Position numbers and translations under genes: made by a program. From positions 1 through 16,381 of the forward strand of contig CAZKPD010000051.1 of assembly GCA_964554585.1 (NCBI GenBank): a stretch of DNA of 16,381 bases, written 5' to 3'. Each line of letters begins with the position of its first letter. The stretch's first letter is position 1. Below, in pieces: positions 1 to 7,258 of the stretch. Origin of the DNA: Perlabentimonas sp964554585 (GTDB lineage Bacteria; Bacteroidota; Bacteroidia; Bacteroidales; Tenuifilaceae). The notes beneath the pieces are model-generated. The model was given only the letters and a program-made list of their open reading frames with translations. It was not told the DNA's origin and searched no databases.

Positions 1-570
1 AAGAATTTTTCTGCTGAAGATTTTACAGAAATGTCGCAAATGGTTTTGACTTTTTTACAACGGTCAGGCATACGAGCCGAAACAAGAGAAAAACAAAGTG
101 AAAAGTTAACGGCATTTCGCTCAAGAATTTATTTTCCGGATTTGCTGTTTGACTTAGGTTTATCGGCATATAAGGAAGAGCGATTTTTGATTGAGATTGA
201 AAGTCAAAATCAAGGGTTTGAGTATGTCACTCAAATGGCTACCATTAGCAGTTGTGGTTTTTTCTTTTCATTTCCTGTTCCGCCAGATGATGTGCTTTGC
301 GCAATGAAATTATCAGCACTACTCTCACGAGCGAAAGGACGCGATTTTTATGATGCTTTATTTTTGCTTTCCCAAACAAAGCCCAATTACGATTATCTTT
401 CTAAAAAACAGGGTATTCACAATCTACCCGAATTAAAAGTAAAACTAATAGAAACGATAGATAAAATAGACTTACAACATAAATCCAAAGATTTTGAACA
501 TTTACTATTTAATAAGGAAAATAAGAATAACATATTGTATTTCAGTAGTTTTATAAAGGAAATGAATTAA
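1..570 (+). CDS. AbiEii-like nucleotidyltransferase, C-terminal part (5' end outside window)
   Basis: The frame is open from base 1, so the gene begins before the window; 189 residues are visible. The first ATG at 31 is probably internal. The key evidence is the stretch around nucleotides 306-370, which reads MKLSALLSRAKGRDFYDALF. This Lys...Arg.KGRDFYD pattern is characteristic of the C-terminal half of the AbiEii/AbiGii toxin-like nucleotidyltransferase family. The catalytic GSxxxxR-type N-terminal motif would lie upstream and cannot be checked. Family members are often the toxin of an antitoxin-toxin pair used in phage abortive infection, but no partner gene is visible here. The gene is strikingly AT-rich compared with everything downstream (many AAA, TTT, ATA codons), which suggests horizontal acquisition. 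Family call is fairly firm; a toxin role is inference only. Confidence 0.72.
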   Translation, partial: KNFSAEDFTEMSQMVLTFLQRSGIRAETREKQSEKLTAFRSRIYFPDLLFDLGLSAYKEERFLIEIESQNQGFEYVTQMATISSCGFFFSFPVPPDDVLCAMKLSALLSRAKGRDFYDALFLLSQTKPNYDYLSKKQGIHNLPELKVKLIETIDKIDLQHKSKDFEHLLFNKENKNNILYFSSFIKEMN

Positions 571-631
571 AAAACGGTAAATCATCTGCACACAACAGCG
601 AGTGTATAGGCGCAATAAAATGGCGGGTATA

Positions 632-658
632 AGCGAGTTACATGCAAGTGTAACAGCT
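632..658. repeat. Short hairpin, possibly an interspersed or cassette-type element
   Basis: A perfect 6-bp inverted repeat, GTTACA (637-642) and TGTAAC (649-654), encloses a 6-base loop. It is extended by AGC (632-634) and GCT (656-658) with small bulges. The heptamer AGCGAGT occurs at 597-603 and again at 632-638. The stem has the GTT/AAC polarity of integron attC core sites but does not match the full GTTRRRY consensus. It lies 61 bases after the AT-rich AbiEii-like gene. It could mark the downstream edge of an acquired segment or act as a transcript 3' hairpin. Confidence 0.4.
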
Positions 659-721
659 ACACCACAATAGACGGATAAATCCCCGTTCATCTAAGCCTCT
701 GCCTCAGCCGCAACTATTTCC

Positions 722-754
722 TTTGGAAACAATCCTCCAAATTCACTACCTTTA
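722..754 (+). promoter_or_regulatory. Bacteroidota-type promoter for the DPP5 gene
   Basis: TTTG at 722-725 and TACCTTTA at 747-754 are separated by 21 bases. This fits the Bacteroidota sigma-ABfr pattern (TTTG at -33, TAnnTTTG at -7) with one mismatch. Transcription would start around 760, upstream of the ATG at 783 but downstream of the ATG at 723. This is a second reason to reject the longer start. Confidence 0.5.
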
Positions 755-782
755 TCCGGTTATTTCAAAAAACCAAATCCTT

Positions 783-2861
783 ATGAAAAAAGCATACCTA
801 TGGCTACTGCCATTAATCCTACTTGCCGCCTCATGCGGTACACAGCAAACATCAAACGAACCGTTGATTGGTCCTGCACAAATCCAAGTTGAGGACGGTA
901 TTTTTACCCCCGAGGTGCTATGGGCTATGGGTAGGCTTGGCGATGTGGCCGTTTCGCCTGATGGCGAAAAAATTGCCTACACCGTTTCGTTCTACTCCGT
1001 GGAGCAGAACCGTAGCAATAGCGAGATTTTTATAATGGATGCTGACGGGAGCAATACCAAACAGCTAACCCGCACACCGGATCATGAGTACAACCTGGCA
1101 TGGGCAGATAACAATACCCTGGCCTATATCTCCACACAAGGGGAGAGTGCCCAGATTTGGACCATGAACAGCCAAGGGAAAAACCGTAAAAAGATTTCAA
1201 CCTTTGAGGGAGATATTGACGGGTTTAGCATTTCGCCCTGTGGCGAAAAAATCCTTTTCACCAGTCGGGTTAAGATTGATGATGTGGTAAGCGACATCTA
1301 CCCCGACCTGCCCAAAGCCAGCGGCTTGCTATACGACGACCTGATGTACCGCCACTGGGACACATGGAAAGACGGCTACTATAGCCATATCTTTGTGGCC
1401 GATTTGGCCAATGGTCGGGTTACCAACCCCAAGGATATTATGCCCGGCGAACCCTACGATACGCCCCTTAAACCCTTTGGCGGTATGGAAGAGATTAGCT
1501 GGACCTCCAATGGCGATGCCATTGCTTACACCTGCAAAAAGATGGTGGGCAAAGAGTACGCCTTTAGCACCAACTCCGATATCTACCTTTACACCATTGA
1601 AACCGAGCAAACCACTAACCTTACCCAAGGAATGGTAGGCTACGACTGGCAACCCCAATTTAAGGATAACCGCATGGTGTGGCTCTCCATGGAGCGCGCA
1701 GGTTTTGAGGCCGATAAGGAGCGTATCTTTATTATGGATAGAGAAACAGGCGAAAAAACCTACCTAACCGACCATTTCGATTATTCGCCCTCAAGTCTTC
1801 AGTGGACTGATGATGGTGAGAGCCTATACTTTGTAGCAGGCGTTCAGGGTACGCACCAAATCTACAAGATGGATATTGCCACCAAGGAGATTGATGCCAT
1901 TACCGAGGGATTGCACGATTACCATTCGGTATCCATTGCAGGCGATAAGCTAATCGGCGCAAGGGTTTCCATCACCTCCCCTGCCGAGATTTTTAGCATC
2001 GACCCACAAACGGGAGAGCAAACCCAAATATCTGCCATCAATACCCATATTACCAGCCAGCTGACCATGCCCACTGTGCAACGCCGATGGATTAAATCCA
2101 CCGACGGGCTGATGGTTCACACCTGGGTAATTCTACCTCCCAACTTCGACGAAACCCAAAAATACCCTGCCCTGCTCTACTGCGAGGGTGGCCCCCAAAG
2201 CGCTGTAAGCCAATTCTGGAGCTACCGATGGAACTTTTCCATTATGGCATCCAACGGGTACGTGGTGGTGGCCCCTGCTCGCCGCGGCTCGACTACCTTT
2301 GGTCAGCAGTGGGTGGATGAGATTAGCAAAGACCACGGTGGACAGGAGATGCGCGACCTGCTATCGGCCATCGACGAGGTGAAGCAAGAGCCTTGGGTTG
2401 ACGAGACCAAGCTGGGCGCCATTGGTGCCAGCTACGGCGGATACACCGTGTTTTGGCTGGCGGGTAATCATAACAAACGCTTTAAGGCGTTTATTGCCCA
2501 CTGTGGCGTGTTCAACTCCGATATGGAGTATATGACCACCGAGGAGATGTTTTTTGACGATTGGGAGATGGGTGGAGCCCCATGGGAAACCAATAATCCG
2601 GTAGCCATGAACAGCTATAAGCAGAGCGCCCACCGCTTTGTACAGAATTGGGATACTCCCATTCTTATCATTCATGGGGGCAAGGATTTCCGCATACCCT
2701 ATCCGCAGGGAATGGCAGCCTTTAACTCGGCCCAAATAATGGGCGTGCCCAGTAAATTCCTCTTCTTCCCCGACGAGAACCATTGGGTGCTAAAACCACA
2801 GAATGGAATCCTATGGCAACGCGAGTTTAAAAACTGGTTGGATACTTGGTTGAAGGAGTAA
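783..2861 (+). CDS. dpp5: Dipeptidyl-peptidase 5-type S9 family peptidase, lipoprotein
   Basis: A serine exopeptidase that releases dipeptides from the N terminus of oligopeptides, expected to act in the periplasm or membrane-anchored. The start at 783 (692 residues) is preferred over 723 because MKKAYLWLLPLILLAASC is a lipoprotein signal peptide with lipobox LAASC and the extra 20 upstream residues would bury it. Roughly residues 40-440 carry repeated SPDG-like and D.DGSNTKQLT blade motifs of a PD40/WD40-like propeller. The C-terminal alpha/beta-hydrolase domain holds the triad: Ser550 in GASYGGY, Asp635 in HGGKDFR and His667 in DENHW. From memory, segments such as the TNSDIY, QNWDTPILIIHG and PDENHWVL regions match Porphyromonas gingivalis DPP5 closely, and the length is about the same. 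It appears monocistronic. The S9 assignment is certain; the DPP5 subclass is very likely. Confidence 0.92.
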   Translation: MKKAYLWLLPLILLAASCGTQQTSNEPLIGPAQIQVEDGIFTPEVLWAMGRLGDVAVSPDGEKIAYTVSFYSVEQNRSNSEIFIMDADGSNTKQLTRTPDHEYNLAWADNNTLAYISTQGESAQIWTMNSQGKNRKKISTFEGDIDGFSISPCGEKILFTSRVKIDDVVSDIYPDLPKASGLLYDDLMYRHWDTWKDGYYSHIFVADLANGRVTNPKDIMPGEPYDTPLKPFGGMEEISWTSNGDAIAYTCKKMVGKEYAFSTNSDIYLYTIETEQTTNLTQGMVGYDWQPQFKDNRMVWLSMERAGFEADKERIFIMDRETGEKTYLTDHFDYSPSSLQWTDDGESLYFVAGVQGTHQIYKMDIATKEIDAITEGLHDYHSVSIAGDKLIGARVSITSPAEIFSIDPQTGEQTQISAINTHITSQLTMPTVQRRWIKSTDGLMVHTWVILPPNFDETQKYPALLYCEGGPQSAVSQFWSYRWNFSIMASNGYVVVAPARRGSTTFGQQWVDEISKDHGGQEMRDLLSAIDEVKQEPWVDETKLGAIGASYGGYTVFWLAGNHNKRFKAFIAHCGVFNSDMEYMTTEEMFFDDWEMGGAPWETNNPVAMNSYKQSAHRFVQNWDTPILIIHGGKDFRIPYPQGMAAFNSAQIMGVPSKFLFFPDENHWVLKPQNGILWQREFKNWLDTWLKE

Positions 2862-2865
2862 TGGT

Positions 2866-2999
2866 GTGCGAGGTGCGGGTTCTCTGTTCCTTGTGCTTAG
2901 TGCTTAGTTGCGAATTTGCGAATTTGCGCCTTAGCGGTGAAACGGGGTGCGGGGTTCTCTGTTCCTTGTGCTTAGTTCTCAGTTCTGATTTCAAAATTC
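2866..2999. repeat. Heptad-period intergenic repeats, first block
   Basis: Bases 2866-2914 split into seven consecutive 7-base units such as GTGCGAG, GTGCGGG, TTCTCTG, TTCCTTG and TGCTTAG (twice). After a short out-of-register TTTGCGAA segment, 2944-2999 gives eight more units (GGGGTGC, GGGGTTC, TCTGTTC and so on). No ORF, promoter or terminator is evident. The block begins five bases after the dpp5 stop codon. Confidence 0.75.
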
Positions 3000-3010
3000 A
3001 CATCCACCCA

Positions 3011-3106
3011 TCGTCATCGCGATGAATGACCGAAGGGAATGAAGAAGCGATCTGCTAGTATGCACTACAAGGAGACTGCTTCGCAAAGAACGCTCGCAGT
3101 GATGAG
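3011..3106. repeat. Imperfect palindromic interspersed element (~96 bp)
   Basis: The outer arms CGTCATCGCGA (3012-3022) and TCGCAGTGATGAG (3094-3106) are imperfectly inverted. An inner pair, GAAGCGATCT (3044-3053) and AGACTGCTTC (3073-3082), pairs at nearly every position. The pattern resembles the GTCATTGCGAG...GAAGCAATCT family of interspersed palindromes seen between genes in many bacteria. Transcribed from either strand it would fold into a long hairpin. No protein is encoded, so if mobile it depends on another element. It sits between two heptad-repeat blocks. Confidence 0.6.
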
Positions 3107-3110
3107 ATGC

Positions 3111-3412
3111 GTATTCTAAGTGCTTAGTTGCAAATTTGCGAATTTTGTGAATCATGTTGTGGGGTACGAGGTGCGTGAATCGAGGTGCGAGTACAGGGGG
3201 GTGTGTTCCGAGTTCTTAGTTCTAAAATCTAACTTCTAATTTCAGAATTCTAACCTCTGCGTTCTTCGCGCCTTCTTTGCGCTCTTTGCGGTAAAACAGG
3301 TTGCGAGATGCGGGGTGCGGGATACGAGGTACGAGGTGCGGGTTCCGAGTTCTAAACTCTAATTTCTAATTTCTAACTTCTAATTTCTAACTTCTAATTT
3401 CAGAATTCAGAA
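3111..3412. repeat. Heptad-period intergenic repeats, second block, running into tcdA
   Basis: Bases 3206-3268 form nine heptads (TTCCGAG, TTCTTAG, TTCTAAA and so on). Bases 3301-3412 form 16 uninterrupted heptads: seven GC-rich ones (such as GTGCGGG, GTACGAG, TTCCGAG) followed by nine TTCTAAT-like ones. Between them lies a module of repeated TTTGCG/CTTCGCG words ending in GCGGTAAAACAGG (about 3255-3300). The last heptads overlap the 3' end of tcdA on the other strand, whose stop codon is at 3407-3409. No other gene is seen here. Confidence 0.78.
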
Positions 3413-4126
3413 CTCCTTAATAATATCCCTGATTACCACCGATGCCATGGTACACCCAAAAATGGGTGGCATATAGGATATGGTTCCCAGCGTAGTTTTC
3501 TTGTTGGGTTCATCGGTGCAGGGCATCATGGCATGCTCGGGGACCTCTTCGGACGAAAAAACCACCTGAAATCCGCCCCGTACACCTAACCGTCCTAAGC
3601 GCTTACGCAGCATCCGCGCCAGCGGACAGGTGTGCGACTCCGAAAAATCGGAGACCAGCACCTTGGAGGGATCCAGCTTGCCCCCGCTCCCCATGGAGCT
3701 CACCAGCCTATGCCCAAATTTAAGGGTATGGAATATCAAAAATATTTTAGGCGAGAGCGTATCAATGGCATCCACCACGTAGTCGTAGGGTTGATCGAGA
3801 ATTTCGACCATTCGCTCATCGCGGATATACTCCTGAATCACATTAAGCTTCAGCTCAGGGTTAATATCCAGCAATCTTTGCCCCAACACCTGTGCTTTGG
3901 GTTGGCCAATCGTACTGCACAGCGCAGGCAGCTGGCGATTTCGGTTGGTATGGTGAATATCATCGCCATCCACAATGGTTAGCTGTCCAATGCCGGCACG
4001 GCATAGCTGCTCGGCAGCATAGGCCCCCACACCCCCAAGACCCACCACTAGCACGTGAGATTCTTTAAGCTTTGAAAGCGATGCATGACCTAGAAGTAAT
4101 TCCGTTCGGGCCAACCAGTTTACCAT
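3407..4126 (-). CDS. tcdA: tRNA threonylcarbamoyladenosine dehydratase (TcdA/CsdL family)
   Basis: An E1/ThiF-like adenylating enzyme that uses ATP to convert t6A at position 37 of ANN-decoding tRNAs into the cyclic form ct6A. The 239-residue protein has the Rossmann glycine motif GLGGVGAYAAEQL (residues 30-42). This is followed by the acidic nucleotide-binding segment IVDGDDIHHTNRNRQ and a C-terminal KKTTLGTISYMPPIFG segment typical of the TcdA branch rather than MoeB or ThiF. Length is normal for the family. The start at 4126 is set by a stop codon just upstream in the same frame. The gene is convergent with dpp5, and its final codons and stop are formed by heptad-repeat DNA. A TAAATTTG element lies upstream. 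Confidence 0.93.
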   Translation of the reverse strand: MVNWLARTELLLGHASLSKLKESHVLVVGLGGVGAYAAEQLCRAGIGQLTIVDGDDIHHTNRNRQLPALCSTIGQPKAQVLGQRLLDINPELKLNVIQEYIRDERMVEILDQPYDYVVDAIDTLSPKIFLIFHTLKFGHRLVSSMGSGGKLDPSKVLVSDFSESHTCPLARMLRKRLGRLGVRGGFQVVFSSEEVPEHAMMPCTDEPNKKTTLGTISYMPPIFGCTMASVVIRDIIKEF

Positions 4127-4148
4127 AGCATTTTACATAACTACGGTG

Positions 4149-4156
4149 CAAATTTA
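4149..4156 (-). promoter_or_regulatory. Candidate -7 element for tcdA
   Basis: On the minus strand this reads TAAATTTG, a perfect TAnnTTTG match, 22 bases before the tcdA start codon. No convincing TTTG -33 element is seen at the usual 19-21 base spacing, so the call rests on one box. Confidence 0.4.
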
Positions 4157-4305
4157 TACATATTGAAAATAGGGTTACACTATTTCTCTAACTTGAATCA
4201 TGTTTTAAAACAAGTGGTTGCATGCTAAATTGAATCACAAATGGCAAGGGATTCTAATTATTACAGCTTATTTTTACGAAAATTAACCAAAAAATTCTTT
4301 AAACC

Positions 4306-4716
4306 ATGAGCGTATCACATATCGAACACATTGGTATTGCCGTAAAAAGTTTAGATACGGCCATTCCGTTCTACGAGAAACTACTGGGTCAAAAGTGCTA
4401 CAGCATCGAAGAGGTTGCCGAGCAGAAGGTTAAAACCGCATTCTTTTTGCTGGGACAAACTAAAATCGAGCTATTGGAATCCACTGACCCGGAAGGCCCC
4501 ATCGGGAAATTTATTGAGAAAAAGGGAGAAGGCGTTCACCATATTGCTTATGCCGTAAAGAACCTTGAAGAACGACTGAAAGAAGCTGAGGAAAACGAAA
4601 TTCAGCTGATTGATAAAACTCCGCGCAAGGGTGCCGAAGGGCTACATATCGCCTTTTTACACCCCAAATCGACCCACGGCGTACTCACCGAGTTTTGCGA
4701 AGACAAAAACAAATAG
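4306..4716 (+). CDS. mce: Methylmalonyl-CoA epimerase
   Basis: Interconverts (R)- and (S)-methylmalonyl-CoA in the cytoplasm, linking methylmalonyl-CoA mutase to the decarboxylase encoded next. The 136-residue protein has the vicinal-oxygen-chelate fold pattern of paired beta-alpha-beta-beta-beta modules. It opens with HIEHIGIAVKSLDTAIPFYE, and the second module opens with GVHHIAYAVKNLEE. Likely metal-binding residues are His8, His79 and Glu129 (in LTEF). Length and spacing are standard for bacterial epimerases. It is the first gene of the operon, 29 bases before mmdA. A TATTTTTA sequence at 4269-4276 may be a weak -7 element, but no clear -33 was found. A general glyoxalase is the alternative, but sequence and context make the epimerase call strong. 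Confidence 0.95.
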   Translation: MSVSHIEHIGIAVKSLDTAIPFYEKLLGQKCYSIEEVAEQKVKTAFFLLGQTKIELLESTDPEGPIGKFIEKKGEGVHHIAYAVKNLEERLKEAEENEIQLIDKTPRKGAEGLHIAFLHPKSTHGVLTEFCEDKNK

Positions 4717-4745
4717 GATCAACTTTATAAATACAAATTGAAAAG

Positions 4746-6308
4746 ATGAATACTCAAGAACAAAAAATACGAGAGCTTATTGAACTTCGGGAAAAGGCCA
4801 AATTGGGAGGTGGTGTTAAGCGTATTGAAGCGCAACATGCCAAAGGGAAATACACGGCTCGTGAGCGTATTGAGATGCTACTGGACGAGGGTAGCTTTGA
4901 GGAGTTTGATATGTTTGTGACCCATCGCTGTACCGATTTTGGATTGGCGGAGGAGACTTACCTCTCCGATGGGGTGGTTACCGGTTACGGCACCATCGAC
5001 GGACGTATAGTTTATGTGTTCTCACAAGACTTTACCGTGTTTGGCGGTTCCCTTTCCGAGACCTTTGCCAATAAGATTTGTAAGGTAATGGATATGGCTA
5101 TGAAGGTGGGTGCTCCCGTTATCGGGATTAACGACAGCGGTGGAGCACGTATCCAAGAGGGTGTTCAGAGTTTGGCCGGATATGCCGAGATTTTTCAGCG
5201 CAACATCCTTGCCTCAGGAGTAATCCCCCAAATCTCTGCTGTTTTTGGTCCTTGCGCCGGTGGTGCAGTGTACTCCCCTGCCCTCACCGACTTTATTGTT
5301 ATGTCAAAGGATACCAGCTACATGTTTGTAACGGGTCCCAAGGTAGTAAAAACCGTTACGGGCGAAACCGTGACCTCCGAAGAGCTGGGTGGTGCGGGTG
5401 TGCACTCATCCAAATCGGGGGTGGCACATTTTGTTTCCGATACGGAGGAAGAGGGTATTATGCTAATCCGCAAGTTGCTTAGCTATCTCCCACAAAACAA
5501 TCTGGAAGACCCACCAATAATCCCCACCAATGATCCCATTGACAGGTTGGAGGATTCGCTCAACGAGATTATCCCCGACAATCCGAATAAACCGTATGAC
5601 ATTAAGGATGTGATTGCCGCCATTGTGGATAAGGGAGAATTCCTAGAGGTTCAACGCAACTATGCACCCAACATCATCACCGGGTTTGCCCGTTTCGATG
5701 GTCAGTCGGTAGGCCTTGTGGCCAACCAACCCAAGTACTTGGCCGGGGTGTTGGATATCAACGCTTCGCGTAAGGCAGCCCGCTTTGTTCGCTTTTGCGA
5801 TGCCTTTAATATTCCCGTGGTTACCCTGGTGGATGTTCCCGGATTTTTACCCGGAACAGGACAGGAATACAACGGCATTATTATTCACGGTGCCAAGCTG
5901 CTGTACGCTTACGGCGAAGCCACCATACCCAAAGTTACCATCATCCTTCGCAAAGCGTATGGTGGTGCATACGATGTGATGAGCTCCAAGCACCTACGTG
6001 GAGATATTAACTATGCCTGGCCCAGCGCCGAGATTGCCGTAATGGGACCCAAGGGTGCCATTGAGGTACTCCATAGCCGAGAGATTAAGGGGATTGAAGA
6101 TGCTGAAGAAAAAGCAAAATTCATGGAAGTGAAGGAGGATGAGTATAAGGATAAGTTTGCCAACCCATACGTAGCAGCCAAGTATGGCTATCTTGATGAT
6201 GTGATTGAGCCTAGGAATACACGCTTCCGTGTAATCCGTGCTTTGCAATCATTGGCTACCAAAAAGGTGTGCAATCCACCCAAGAAGCACTCTAACTTGC
6301 CATTATAA
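4746..6308 (+). CDS. mmdA: Methylmalonyl-CoA decarboxylase alpha subunit (carboxyltransferase)
   Basis: Transfers the carboxyl group of (S)-methylmalonyl-CoA to the biotin of the carrier subunit, releasing propionyl-CoA; a cytoplasmic, membrane-associated part of the Na+ pump. The 520-residue protein has the two crotonase-like halves of acyl-CoA carboxyltransferases. The N half carries SGGARIQEGVQSLAGYAEIF (131-150) and FGPCAGGAVYSPALTDF (from 167). The C half carries DVPGFLPGTGQEYNGIIIHG and a GGAYDVMSSKHLRGD segment. Length is typical. The same fold serves propionyl-CoA carboxylase beta, but the adjoining pump-subunit genes and lack of a biotin carboxylase gene favour decarboxylation. It lies between mce and the gamma-like gene with short gaps (29 and 18 bases). 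The sequence is intact. Confidence 0.94.
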   Translation: MNTQEQKIRELIELREKAKLGGGVKRIEAQHAKGKYTARERIEMLLDEGSFEEFDMFVTHRCTDFGLAEETYLSDGVVTGYGTIDGRIVYVFSQDFTVFGGSLSETFANKICKVMDMAMKVGAPVIGINDSGGARIQEGVQSLAGYAEIFQRNILASGVIPQISAVFGPCAGGAVYSPALTDFIVMSKDTSYMFVTGPKVVKTVTGETVTSEELGGAGVHSSKSGVAHFVSDTEEEGIMLIRKLLSYLPQNNLEDPPIIPTNDPIDRLEDSLNEIIPDNPNKPYDIKDVIAAIVDKGEFLEVQRNYAPNIITGFARFDGQSVGLVANQPKYLAGVLDINASRKAARFVRFCDAFNIPVVTLVDVPGFLPGTGQEYNGIIIHGAKLLYAYGEATIPKVTIILRKAYGGAYDVMSSKHLRGDINYAWPSAEIAVMGPKGAIEVLHSREIKGIEDAEEKAKFMEVKEDEYKDKFANPYVAAKYGYLDDVIEPRNTRFRVIRALQSLATKKVCNPPKKHSNLPL

Positions 6309-6326
6309 ATCTGCTTAAATTTTATA

Positions 6327-7226
6327 ATGATGAGAAGTTTAAAATTTGCAGGAGTTCTATTTCTGTTGGGAACCATTGCTAACCTTAATGCACAAACGGT
6401 TGATGATTTACGCATTAACGAAGTAATGCTCATCAACACCGAAAACTATGTGGATAATTTCGGCCAGCGTAGCGCGTGGATCGAAATAATGAATACCGCA
6501 TACAGTTCGGTGGACATTGAGAACTGTTACCTCACCGATGATTTGAACAACCTGAAAAAATATCGTATTAAATCAGGCGACCCCGCATCCAAACTAAGCA
6601 CCCGTCACTTTGTAATTCTCTTTGCCAATGGGTACTCGGAGCGTGGGGTTATGCATCTTAACTTTGCACTGGACAGCACCAACCGCTTTGTGGCACTAGT
6701 GAGTTCCAACGGAAAGACTATTATAGATAGCGTTACCGTTCCTCCACTTGGACCCAATCAGGTCTATAGCCGTACCGTTGACGGTATTGGAGCATGGGAA
6801 ATTACCGATAGCAGTACCCCCGGAACAACCAACCATGAGCAGCTGGATGAAATTTCGCCCAGCGAAGCCTTTGGAGCATTTGATCCTTCAGGAATCATCA
6901 TGTCCGTTATAGCCATGTCGGTGGTTTTTATATCGTTAATTATTCTCTATCGCATATTTAGGGGGATCGGAAACCTGAGCCAGTGGAATGCACGACGTAA
7001 GTCAAAGAAATCGGTTCACGGAGTTCAAGTAAAAGAAGAAGTTCCCGGTGAAGTGTATGCAGCCATTGCCACTGCACTCCATCTATACGAAAGTGATAAG
7101 CACGATTACGAATCGACTATTATTACTATAGAGCGGGTCTCGAAACGTTACTCGCCTTGGAGTTCGAAGATATACGGTTTACGCGAAATGCCACCTCGTA
7201 TGGCTGGGCATCGCTCAAGGAAGTAA
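6327..7226 (+). CDS. OadG-like gamma/delta subunit of the Na+ pump with an N-terminal lamin-tail domain
   Basis: A single-pass membrane subunit expected to hold the decarboxylase complex together. The 299 residues show four parts. Residues 1-23 are a signal peptide cut before Gln23 (NLNA|Q). Residues about 27-165 are a lamin-tail-like beta-sandwich (LRINEVMLINTENYVDNFGQ; WIEIMNTA; the DSVTVPP segment; STPGTTN), which would face the periplasm. Residues 189-210 are one transmembrane helix. A basic linker then leads to a cytoplasmic tail with EVYAAIATALHLYES and RYSPWSSKIYGLR. Ordinary OadG/MmdD subunits are about 80-120 residues and lack the lamin-tail domain. The gene lies 18 bases after mmdA and 32 before the biotin carrier. 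Two adjacent ATGs (6327, 6330) could both be starts. The role is inferred from context and the helix-plus-tail layout. Confidence 0.82.
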   Translation: MMRSLKFAGVLFLLGTIANLNAQTVDDLRINEVMLINTENYVDNFGQRSAWIEIMNTAYSSVDIENCYLTDDLNNLKKYRIKSGDPASKLSTRHFVILFANGYSERGVMHLNFALDSTNRFVALVSSNGKTIIDSVTVPPLGPNQVYSRTVDGIGAWEITDSSTPGTTNHEQLDEISPSEAFGAFDPSGIIMSVIAMSVVFISLIILYRIFRGIGNLSQWNARRKSKKSVHGVQVKEEVPGEVYAAIATALHLYESDKHDYESTIITIERVSKRYSPWSSKIYGLREMPPRMAGHRSRK

Positions 7227-7258
7227 GTTGCTAACGGAAACAAAATAACTATACAAGT

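Noticed and set aside
1..570. Complete abortive-infection system
   Set aside because: Only the C-terminal part of one component is visible; neither the catalytic N terminus nor an antitoxin gene is in the window.
505..690. 61-residue minus-strand frame after the AbiEii-like gene
   Set aside because: It overlaps the coding end of the AbiEii-like gene and the hairpin. Its composition reflects AT-rich antisense DNA, with no recognisable motif.
571..720. tRNA gene or complete integron attC site
   Set aside because: No cloverleaf arms or T-loop consensus could be found. The inverted repeat does not fit the full attC core consensus, so only a hairpin is reported.
723..782. Upstream in-frame ATG extending DPP5 by 20 residues
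   Set aside because: It would bury a clear lipoprotein signal peptide, and it falls inside the predicted promoter upstream of the likely transcript start.
2361..2783. 140-residue minus-strand frame inside dpp5, and similar long antisense frames in dpp5, mmdB and the fucosidase gene
   Set aside because: They lie antisense to strongly supported genes with intact catalytic motifs and show no family features of their own.
2866..3412. CRISPR array or tandem-repeat locus with spacers
   Set aside because: The repeats are contiguous 7-base units with no constant 25-40 base repeat, no unique spacers and no cas genes.
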